DNA from: a virus
Length of the DNA: 36,146 nt
Reading direction: 5' to 3' (one strand)
Virus record (IMG/VR): IMGVR_UViG_3300027659_000101
Coordinates: 1-36,146 of that record
The translations under genes were made by a program, and so were the position numbers. Every line of letters begins with the position of its first letter. The first letter of the stretch is position 1. The notes beneath the pieces are model-generated. The model had not been told where the DNA came from. It saw nothing but the letters and a program-made list of their open reading frames with translations, and made no database searches. Below are positions 19,447 through 25,907 of this stretch, piece after piece.

Positions 19447-19617
19447 ATGATACATATCGGTAATGTTAGAATAGATATAAAGCTACTCCCAAGTGACATA
19501 CTAATAGGGATAGGGACAGGAAAGGGTCAATACATGTGTGAGTCATGTGATAAATGGCATGACATGTACGTTGTCCAACTGGGATTCTTCTTCTTTACTA
19601 TAACCATAATGTGGTGA
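19447..19617 (+). CDS. Unknown small protein, 56 aa
   Basis: It starts MIHIGNVRIDIKLLPSDILI, has one CESC knuckle and ends with the hydrophobic LGFFFFTITIMW. It overlaps the HNH start by GTGA, which supports translation and a common operon. A membrane-tail role is possible. It is the first gene of the rightward middle operon. Confidence 0.6.
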   Translation: MIHIGNVRIDIKLLPSDILIGIGTGKGQYMCESCDKWHDMYVVQLGFFFFTITIMW

Positions 19618-19862
19618 GGAACCACACCAAGATATACCTTGAATACTTTGACTACGCCCTTGATGACTTTATCGGATGTGAAATCTGCGGTAACCGTGCC
19701 GTTGACATTCATCATATTGATTGTCGTGGTATGGGTGGCGTCAAGAGTAAAGACAAGATCGAAAATCTAATGGCCCTGTGCAGGTCATGTCATCTTGAGT
19801 ATGGCGATAAGAAAGAGTATACTGAATTTTTAAAAGAAACCCACCAGAAATGGACGAACTGA
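19614..19862 (+). CDS. HNH endonuclease, 82 aa
   Basis: A small ββα-metal nuclease. CEICG and CRSC are the zinc knuckles; VDIHHIDCRGMGG carries the catalytic His pair, and NLMALCRSCHLEYG completes the HNH fold. Start GTG 19614 overlaps the previous stop by 4 nt. In tailed phages HNH proteins beside terminase can assist packaging cleavage; here terminase is about 4 kb away, so a role in nicking or host DNA attack is equally possible. Confidence 0.85.
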   Translation: MRNHTKIYLEYFDYALDDFIGCEICGNRAVDIHHIDCRGMGGVKSKDKIENLMALCRSCHLEYGDKKEYTEFLKETHQKWTN

Positions 19863-19930
19863 TTGTAACCAGACAGATGGAGTATGACGGTCCTGAGGAA
19901 AACTATGAGGATAACTTCTCTCTATTATAG
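19850..19930 (+). CDS. Possible acidic peptide, 26 aa
   Basis: MDELIVTRQMEYDGPEENYE and a short end. It overlaps the HNH end by 13 nt and its stop codon lies inside operator O3. Very acidic. It may be real, but length and position give only modest support. Confidence 0.35.
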   Translation: MDELIVTRQMEYDGPEENYEDNFSLL

Positions 19931-19933
19931 AGA
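19919..19933. promoter_or_regulatory. Operator-like palindrome O3
   Basis: TCTCTATTATAGAGA, a perfect 15-bp palindrome that contains the same 11-bp core as O1 at the repressor switch. It lies 21 bp before the GroES-like start codon. Confidence 0.5.
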
Positions 19934-19953
19934 ATGCTAAGTATCTTAGCATT
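19933..19953 (+). promoter_or_regulatory. Perfect hairpin abutting a start codon
   Basis: AATGCTAAG, loop TAT, CTTAGCATT: 9 perfect pairs ending at the base before ATG 19954. As RNA it would lie inside the ribosome-binding region of the GroES-like gene; as DNA it could be a further operator. Confidence 0.6.
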
Positions 19954-20529
19954 ATGGTATCTCCTACTAAAATTATTGTCATTCTCGAGAAGAGGTACAC
20001 TGATGAAGTCAACTTCAATGGCGGAACCATCTACCTAGATCCCACCTTTGCTCCTGAGCAGCATGCATTTCCATACGGAACAGTCTACTCAGTACCGCTG
20101 CGAAACCCTAACATCTCTGATGACTACGTCTACAACGTACAAGTAGGAGACAGGCTGTACCTAAACTTCGGTGTAGTTAATGATCTGTCTAACCTGATAG
20201 AGCAGGACGGTGAAGATTACTGGATGGTTGACTACTTCATGGCCTTGGCTGTGGTCCGTGACGGCAAGATCATTCCTGTCGGGGAGCACATCATAATAGA
20301 ACCGATGGAGGAGACAGTTACCAATGACACAATCATCATACCGGAAATGTCCAGCAAGAAAATATTAACCCGTGGAAATGTGGTGGCGTCAAATGACCCA
20401 TCCATTCCAGAGGGTGCATGTGTGGAGTTTGAGGAGCGTGGCATGTTTGAGAACGAGATAGAGGGACGTAATCTATTTGTAATGTACAACTCCAACATAC
20501 TCTGCATACATGAAAAAACAACAGGTTAA
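19954..20529 (+). CDS. GroES-like co-chaperonin, 191 aa
   Basis: The C-terminal half (about 105-188) has the cpn10 order: PVGEHIIIEPMEET, then TIIIPEMSSKKILTRGNVVA, EGACVEFEERG and NLFVMYNSNILCIHE. The N-terminal half looks like a second, diverged beta domain (IIVILEKRYTDEVNFNGGTI). At 191 aa it is twice the normal GroES length. By analogy with T4 gp31 it may work with host GroEL to fold the major capsid protein. No GroEL gene is seen here. A palindrome and a hairpin directly precede its start. Confidence 0.75.
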   Translation: MVSPTKIIVILEKRYTDEVNFNGGTIYLDPTFAPEQHAFPYGTVYSVPLRNPNISDDYVYNVQVGDRLYLNFGVVNDLSNLIEQDGEDYWMVDYFMALAVVRDGKIIPVGEHIIIEPMEETVTNDTIIIPEMSSKKILTRGNVVASNDPSIPEGACVEFEERGMFENEIEGRNLFVMYNSNILCIHEKTTG

Positions 20530-20866
20530 ACTAATCAGGGAGCTGGCAGACAGGCTCCCAGTGGTCTACGACCAGACCGTGTCAGGATACTACGAGGACT
20601 ATGACGAGGAGGGGAACATGAAGATATACCCGAACATGGTCAGCCACGAGATCAACCACGTCCGCAGGATGAGGAAAGCCTTTGAAGCTAACGGCATGGA
20701 CGGAGTTAAGGCGTACTTAGAAATGATTCACAAACTTCAATTAAATAGAAATGATTTACACAAGGACAGTTTATCTGAACGGGAAGAAGTACGAGTGGCA
20801 GATTCACCTGAAGACTCTGGAGATCGACCTGTTCCTGCTGGGGATATCGATCAGCATACCGTATAG
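20510..20866 (+). CDS. Unknown protein, up to 118 aa
   Basis: Starts inside the GroES-like end (20-nt overlap). Residues 1-80 look like true protein: KLIRELADRLPVVYDQTVSG, acidic YYEDYDEEG and helical HEINHVRRMRKAFEANGMDG. The last 38 residues (ADSPEDSGDRPVPAGDIDQH) overlap the next gene's frame and look like a shadow. An earlier stop was perhaps lost. No family recognised. Confidence 0.6.
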   Translation: MKKQQVKLIRELADRLPVVYDQTVSGYYEDYDEEGNMKIYPNMVSHEINHVRRMRKAFEANGMDGVKAYLEMIHKLQLNRNDLHKDSLSEREEVRVADSPEDSGDRPVPAGDIDQHTV

Positions 20867-20966
20867 TATTACCAAGGAGTCTTGGGAGCACATCGAAGAA
20901 AGGAGACTAGCTGCTGAGATTGCAATAAAGAAGGCGTTTAAACTTCTTAAGAAGAAGAATGCTTGA
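20751..20966 (+). CDS. Unknown protein, 71 aa
   Basis: It starts MIYTRTVYLNGKKYEWQIHL with beta strands and ends in a strongly basic helix (KKAFKLLKKKNA). The first 116 nt overlap the 3' part of the upstream ORF. Its C-terminus overlaps the next gene by 8 nt. No family recognised; the basic tail suggests nucleic-acid contact. Confidence 0.6.
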   Translation: MIYTRTVYLNGKKYEWQIHLKTLEIDLFLLGISISIPYSITKESWEHIEERRLAAEIAIKKAFKLLKKKNA

Positions 20967-21453
20967 CTGTGAAACACCACTAGGTAAGACGTTCATTGAT
21001 CACCAGATGTTCACACAACGCATTCTGGAATCAAAGGGTTACACCATAATGAACATGTCTACCAAAGATTCAGCATCTGACGTTGTCATCGCCAAGACGA
21101 TTGAGAACGTGCTGACGATCTGTGGGGTTGCTGAGATCAAGTCCAGAAAGATGGCAGGTAGTCAGCCTCTCACGGTAGATTACCTGAGAAATAATGGCGG
21201 ATACCTGATTACCCACGACAAGTTAAAGTTCGGCAGTGATGCCAGCTATGTGTTCTCTGTTCCATTTTATCTGGTTGTTAACCTACTGATGGAGGATAAG
21301 ATCCTGATCTGGCAGGTGACTGACGATCAGGGACTGTTTACATTCGACTTCGACACAAGAGATACATCAACCAAAATGACCTGTAATGGCGGTGAAATAG
21401 TCCGCCCTAATTCATACTTACCCGTTGATAAAGCTATTGTAATTGAATATTAG
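20959..21453 (+). CDS. PD-(D/E)XK-like nuclease candidate, 164 aa
   Basis: The pattern helix (FIDHQMFTQRILESKGYTI), then SASDVVI with a motif-II Asp (Asp40), then ICGVAEIKSRKM with E-x-K (about 57-59) fits the PD-(D/E)XK core. A DYLRNNGGYLITHDKLKFG segment follows, as in endonucleases that recognise mixed-origin DNA. It is directly followed by a second protein of the same kind. Roles could be resolvase, anti-host nuclease or repair. No exact subfamily can be given. Confidence 0.6.
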   Translation: MLDCETPLGKTFIDHQMFTQRILESKGYTIMNMSTKDSASDVVIAKTIENVLTICGVAEIKSRKMAGSQPLTVDYLRNNGGYLITHDKLKFGSDASYVFSVPFYLVVNLLMEDKILIWQVTDDQGLFTFDFDTRDTSTKMTCNGGEIVRPNSYLPVDKAIVIEY

Positions 21454-21817
21454 TAATACCAGCAGGATTGGCGATGTTGCCGAGTTCCTATTTGACGCAG
21501 GTGCGGTACAAAGAGGGTTCGTTGTCAACAGGCCGATCCATGCAGGTACGATATACGACAGGGTTGTTGAGAGTAACGGCAGGTTTTACAAGGTGCAGAT
21601 CAAGTGCACCACCAAGGACAAGAAGACTGGTGTGGTGTTCAAGAGGAATAACAACCAACCGTACCCTATCGACTGTGTGGATGTGTTTGCTGTTTATGTG
21701 CTGTACATGGATACGTGGTATTTCTTCAAGAACGAGTTACAGCGTAGCGTATATATATCATTGAATAGGTTCAAGGAGAACAAGGAAAACTGGAACATAT
21801 TCTATGAAGAGATTTAA
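21443..21817 (+). CDS. PD-(D/E)XK-type endonuclease, 124 aa
   Basis: SRIGDVAEFLFDAGAVQRGF, then YDRVVESNGRFYKVQIKCTT gives Glu, Asp and Q-x-K, the classical order of the PDDEXK_11-type endonucleases. DVFAVYVLYMDTWYFF follows with the usual beta strands. The start is TTG 21443, overlapping the preceding stop by 11 nt. The pair of nuclease-like genes side by side may be a heterodimer or two separate activities. Confidence 0.7.
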   Translation: MNISNTSRIGDVAEFLFDAGAVQRGFVVNRPIHAGTIYDRVVESNGRFYKVQIKCTTKDKKTGVVFKRNNNQPYPIDCVDVFAVYVLYMDTWYFFKNELQRSVYISLNRFKENKENWNIFYEEI

Positions 21818-22073
21818 AGTCGTATACAGGAACTTGAAGAAGGCGTGGGGATACGCTGACTTCAACACACAGGAGGTTCACATAGATCAGAAGGCGAAGG
21901 GTAAGAAGCATATGGAGATAATCATCCACGAATGCCTTCACCTGATGTGGCCGGATGAATCAGAGGAGGCAATTGTGAAGAAGTCTATAATGATAACTAA
22001 TACCCTATGGTACGAGAACTACAGGAGGGTTGACGATAGAAATGATTTACCACTTCAAGACGGAACCAAATGA
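21804..22073 (+). CDS. HExxH metallopeptidase-like protein, 89 aa
   Basis: IIIHECLHLMWPD at about 39-51 contains HECLH, the zinc-binding HExxH motif. The N-terminal part (VVYRNLKKAWGYADFNTQEV, then HIDQKAKG) is like the beta part of SprT/ImmA-type small metalloproteins, and a later Glu could be the third ligand. No membrane or HTH part. In phages such proteins might cut a repressor or host factor. Activity unproven. Confidence 0.7.
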   Translation: MKRFKVVYRNLKKAWGYADFNTQEVHIDQKAKGKKHMEIIIHECLHLMWPDESEEAIVKKSIMITNTLWYENYRRVDDRNDLPLQDGTK

Positions 22074-22303
22074 GCGAAAGATTTATCAACCTCCCTGCAT
22101 TTATTTACGAAGATGGACTCATATGGTTCCATGATTTGTACATCAACCCGTTCCAGATCGAGTCTGTCGTAGAGATAGATATCTCCTATACCAGTCCAGA
22201 AGGAGAAAGCGTTGAGACAAAGGGTAGCAGTATTGTTACCAAGTCTGGGTGCGAGCATGACATCAACATGAGTCCTGAGGATCTGCTTCTGATCATTGGA
22301 TAA
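22070..22303 (+). CDS. Unknown protein, 77 aa
   Basis: Coupled by ATGA to the metalloprotein gene. All-beta looking (LPAFIYEDGLIWFHDLYINP, VVEIDISYTS) with a typical short hydrophobic end. Last gene before the late promoter P2. No family recognised. Confidence 0.7.
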   Translation: MSERFINLPAFIYEDGLIWFHDLYINPFQIESVVEIDISYTSPEGESVETKGSSIVTKSGCEHDINMSPEDLLLIIG

Positions 22304-22305
22304 TT

Positions 22306-22351
22306 CACCCCCTGTTTTCCACACCCCCGAACTGGCGCTAATTTAACTTTG
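22306..22351 (+). promoter_or_regulatory. Late promoter P2
   Basis: CACCCCCTGTT (22306-22316), overlapping GTTTTCCACA (22314-22323), stands 27 nt before the perfect -7 box TAACTTTG (22344-22351). ATG follows at 22357, so the mRNA is likely leaderless. A CCCCCGAAC motif lies inside the promoter (22324-22332). Confidence 0.7.
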
Positions 22352-22356
22352 CCTTA

Positions 22357-23331
22357 ATGCGTATTCTATCCTATGTAAAAGGATTAGATGGTAGCTCCTA
22401 TCATCGTGTACTCATGCCAAACCAAACACTTGACGCTCGTGTAAAAAACGAGATAACCGAAGAGGACTTGGAGTGGTGTGACATTATGCATTATAGTAGG
22501 CATACCCATCTAGCTGTCAAGTTCTTGGACGAGATGCGGTCAAAGCATAAGTTCAAGATCATCGTTGACACAGACGACTGGTGGGAGGTTCCTAAGGATC
22601 ACCCCAAGTACGAGTACTGGAGAAAGAGTAACGTGTCTCTGCAGATCAGGAACCACCTGATGAATGCTGACGCTGTTACCTGCACACATGAAAGACTGGC
22701 GGAGGAAGTGAGACCGCTGAACCCAAACGTGTACGTCATACCCAATTTGATTGACTACGGTAAGGGACAGTTCAGGAGTAGGAAGATGCCGGAGAGCGAC
22801 AAGGTCAGACTGCTTTATGCAAGTACGATAATGAACTTCAGTAACACGGCAATCATAGCCGGGGCGATGAAGAAGCTTAAACACCTGCCTATTGAGGTGG
22901 TGATAGCAGGACACCATGAGAGTCCGCTCTTTGACATACTGGTTAAGAACCTAACTGCTGGCGGTGATATACCGTACAGGCTGATGCCTTGGGCAGATTC
23001 CAAGAGCTACATGTCTAAATATGTTGGTGATATCGGAATTCTTCCGAGTAAACCCACACAGTTTAACAGCATGAAGAGTAACCTAAAGGTTTTGGAATAT
23101 GCTGCACTTAAGATGCCAGTTGTGGTATCTCAGGCTGACCCATACTTGGGAATGCCAGTAAGCTATTTCAATGGCGAGAATGAGTTTGTGAACAGGGTTA
23201 CGGAGCTGGTTGAGAATCCCGAACTGAGAAAAGCTCGGGGGGAATCCCTCTACAAGTGGTGCAAAGAAAACTACTCACTAAAATCTACCAATAGGATGGA
23301 CATATATAAACAAGTTTATGATTGCAGATAA
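22357..23331 (+). CDS. GT-B glycosyltransferase, 324 aa
   Basis: A glycosyltransferase of GT4-like fold. The N-terminal Rossmann half has DIMHYSRHTHLAVKFLDEMR and IIVDTDDWWEVP; the C-terminal half has VRLLYASTIMNFSNT, IEVVIAGHHESPLF and SNLKVLEYAALKMPVVVS, the typical donor-binding Glu region. It may glycosylate virion proteins, phage DNA or host surface sugars to change receptors. It is transcribed from P2 together with terminase and capsid genes, so a virion-related substrate is a reasonable guess. Confidence 0.85.
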   Translation: MRILSYVKGLDGSSYHRVLMPNQTLDARVKNEITEEDLEWCDIMHYSRHTHLAVKFLDEMRSKHKFKIIVDTDDWWEVPKDHPKYEYWRKSNVSLQIRNHLMNADAVTCTHERLAEEVRPLNPNVYVIPNLIDYGKGQFRSRKMPESDKVRLLYASTIMNFSNTAIIAGAMKKLKHLPIEVVIAGHHESPLFDILVKNLTAGGDIPYRLMPWADSKSYMSKYVGDIGILPSKPTQFNSMKSNLKVLEYAALKMPVVVSQADPYLGMPVSYFNGENEFVNRVTELVENPELRKARGESLYKWCKENYSLKSTNRMDIYKQVYDCR

Positions 23332-23914
23332 GGAATATTCCACGATGGAGTTCGATCCAACTGTCAAGAAATCCTTGACAACTGCATATCCAAAGCTGAA
23401 GGATATAGTCGGCCCCAGTGAGGACAAGATGCTTAGGTACGTGATACTGATGTATGACGTAAGCAGTCCATTAAGACAACACTACCCGGAGCTTGGTAAG
23501 AGGAAGGAGTTTGCTGCATCGATAGCTGGATACGACCTGATTAAGGACAACGTGGTCAGCTTGTTTGATTTTAAGATTGATGACGAACCACATGAAACGC
23601 TGTTGGATATTATCATCAAATACTTAAAGTATCAGAATAACTGGGTGTGGTCCATGATCGTCAGCAATGAGCAGGCGTTCTACGAATACAACCGCAGGGT
23701 TATGATGCCAGTGGAGGGTAATAAGGATAAGGATATTCTACAGGCGATCAACATAAAGACACAGATCATGTCCTCACAAGACGAGATATACCAACGCCTT
23801 CAGAAATACTATCGAGACCTCAGTGGTGGAGATACAAATCTTGAGGAGGCAATCACCATAAAGAAGAGACTAAGACCAGAAGAGATAGCAGCCAATGTTC
23901 AAAACAATAGATAG
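23318..23914 (+). CDS. Putative small terminase or packaging partner, 198 aa
   Basis: It overlaps the glycosyltransferase end by 14 nt (an internal ATG at 23345 is another start) and the large terminase start by 20 nt. All-helical with DFKIDDEPHETLLDIIIKYL and TQIMSSQDEIYQRLQKYYRD. No clear HTH. Position directly before TerL suggests the small subunit, but sequence alone does not show it. Confidence 0.6.
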   Translation: MIADKEYSTMEFDPTVKKSLTTAYPKLKDIVGPSEDKMLRYVILMYDVSSPLRQHYPELGKRKEFAASIAGYDLIKDNVVSLFDFKIDDEPHETLLDIIIKYLKYQNNWVWSMIVSNEQAFYEYNRRVMMPVEGNKDKDILQAINIKTQIMSSQDEIYQRLQKYYRDLSGGDTNLEEAITIKKRLRPEEIAANVQNNR

Positions 23915-25907
23915 CGGTACACAAGAGGACATACAAGGTCTAATCTGTCACCTACCTCCAGTTGGTTATGTATATAATCTGCTTACTGGTCAGGTTGAGA
24001 AGAGGAGTGTATACGCTAGGTCTCCCAAGAAGGATGAACAGTACTGGGAACCCACGAAGCTTCCAAAGGATTACACGAAGCTAAGGGACAAAGAGATTGA
24101 GAGGCAGCTGGAAGATAAGGAGCACTTCGATCCAAACCTAGAACAGTTCAGACAACAGGAATGGGACCGTAGGCTTAACGGATTCTGGTTTAAGTCAAAC
24201 GGTATTGATGTATACGTAACAGGGTTACACTACTTCTACCTTTGCTACTGGAACCTAGACACCGGACTACCAAAGTATAGAGACACAGATAGAAAATATT
24301 TTTACTTCCTGCATTACTGCATTGAAGATCCAGAGTGCTTTGGCATGGTCGAGATTACAAAGCGTAGGCAAGGTAAGACGTTCAGGGGTGGGGTCTTCTT
24401 ATATGAATATACATCGAGAACAAACAACGCACGATCTGGTATACAGTCCAAGACAGGATCTGACGCCAAGGAGGTATTCCGTAAGGCTGTCGTTCAACCA
24501 TTCAAAAAACTACCAGACTTCTTTGTTCCAGTGTACGACCAGTCCAAGGGACTGACACCAACATCGGAGCTTAGATTCTACCAGACTACCGTAAAGGGTA
24601 AGAAGGCAAACCAAATTAAAGACGAAGAAGAACTTGAATCTGCAATTGACTGGAAGACATCAGAGGCGATCTCTTATGACGGACAGAAGATACACAGGTA
24701 CTTAGGAGACGAGGTCGGTAAGACCGCTGATGTTAATGTATGGGATAGGTACTTGGTAACAAGGTACTGCCATCTCGATGACGAGGGTAGGATTATTGGA
24801 AAGGCGCTACTCACCACCACGGTCGAGGATATGGAACAGGGGGGCGCTCCGTTCAAAAAGATATGGGACAATTCTGACCAGATAAAGAAGTCCGGTAAGA
24901 GGACTCCCAGTGGACTGTACAGGTACTTCTGTCCAGCGGATGAGACAAGATACTATGACAGGTTCGGTCACGCTCACAGAGAGAAAGCTTTAGATGAGAT
25001 CCTTGAGGAGCGTAAGCTTTTAGCAAATGACACAAGAGCTCTTAGCTCTGTGATCCGAAAGGAGCCTTTGAGTTGGGAAGAGGCGTTCAGGATAGACGGA
25101 AGTAAATGTCTGTATGACGCCATGAAGTTGAACGAGAGGATGGACAGGCTGAGTTGGAAGGAGAATATAACAACCAGAGGAAACTTTGTTTGGCAAAACG
25201 GAGAGAGGGACACGAAGGTGGTCTGGGAACCTAACAGAAGTGGACGATGGGAAGTGGTGAGGTTATTTGAAAACGAACAAGACAGTAATAGGATTGCCCG
25301 AAGGGGTGAGTCGTATTACTCAAACAATACCGGATTCGTAATGGGTGTAGACCCAGTGGATCACAACCAAACACAGGACGGGAGGCGCTCTAATGGAGCT
25401 GCTCTGGTTCTGCAGAAGTATAACTCGGTCAAGGAAGATGATATGTATAACTACTCATTCGTGTGTAAATATATATACCGACCTGAGTCGGTTCAGATCT
25501 TCTACGAGGACATGATCAAGACAGCTGTCTACTACGGATGTCAGGTCCTGTTTGAGAACCAGAAGATTGGGATGATGCACTACTTCAACGACAGAGGTTA
25601 TAGCAACTTCCTGATGTGGTTACCAGAGAGAACGCAACCCGGGATAGCAGCGTCACCGAAGACGCACCAACACATTGCTGAACTAACTGAGTCGTACATC
25701 AACGAGTACTACGAGAAGGTATACTTCAAGGACTTGATAAACGACTGGTTGGAGTTCGACATATCAAACACTACTGCATACGATGCTGCTATGGCAGCTG
25801 GGTATGCACTGATAGCAGATCAGGTGAAGCAAGTAAGGAGAGACATGACCGAAGTAAAAGAAGTTAAAGAGTATTTCAAACCGCATAAAATAAATAATTC
25901 GAGATGA
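23895..25907 (+). CDS. Terminase large subunit, 670 aa
   Basis: The packaging motor and headful nuclease. ATPase: Walker A TKRRQGKTF (about 155), Walker B IHRYLGDEVGKT (about 265-276) and the coupling motif ALLTTTVED (about 302). Nuclease: GVDPVDHN (about 482, first Asp), VLFENQK (about 548) and the late Asp in TTAYDAAMAAG (about 635). Length is within the range of large Bacteroidota phage terminases. It overlaps the portal gene by 4 nt. Confidence 0.93.
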   Translation: MFKTIDSGTQEDIQGLICHLPPVGYVYNLLTGQVEKRSVYARSPKKDEQYWEPTKLPKDYTKLRDKEIERQLEDKEHFDPNLEQFRQQEWDRRLNGFWFKSNGIDVYVTGLHYFYLCYWNLDTGLPKYRDTDRKYFYFLHYCIEDPECFGMVEITKRRQGKTFRGGVFLYEYTSRTNNARSGIQSKTGSDAKEVFRKAVVQPFKKLPDFFVPVYDQSKGLTPTSELRFYQTTVKGKKANQIKDEEELESAIDWKTSEAISYDGQKIHRYLGDEVGKTADVNVWDRYLVTRYCHLDDEGRIIGKALLTTTVEDMEQGGAPFKKIWDNSDQIKKSGKRTPSGLYRYFCPADETRYYDRFGHAHREKALDEILEERKLLANDTRALSSVIRKEPLSWEEAFRIDGSKCLYDAMKLNERMDRLSWKENITTRGNFVWQNGERDTKVVWEPNRSGRWEVVRLFENEQDSNRIARRGESYYSNNTGFVMGVDPVDHNQTQDGRRSNGAALVLQKYNSVKEDDMYNYSFVCKYIYRPESVQIFYEDMIKTAVYYGCQVLFENQKIGMMHYFNDRGYSNFLMWLPERTQPGIAASPKTHQHIAELTESYINEYYEKVYFKDLINDWLEFDISNTTAYDAAMAAGYALIADQVKQVRRDMTEVKEVKEYFKPHKINNSR

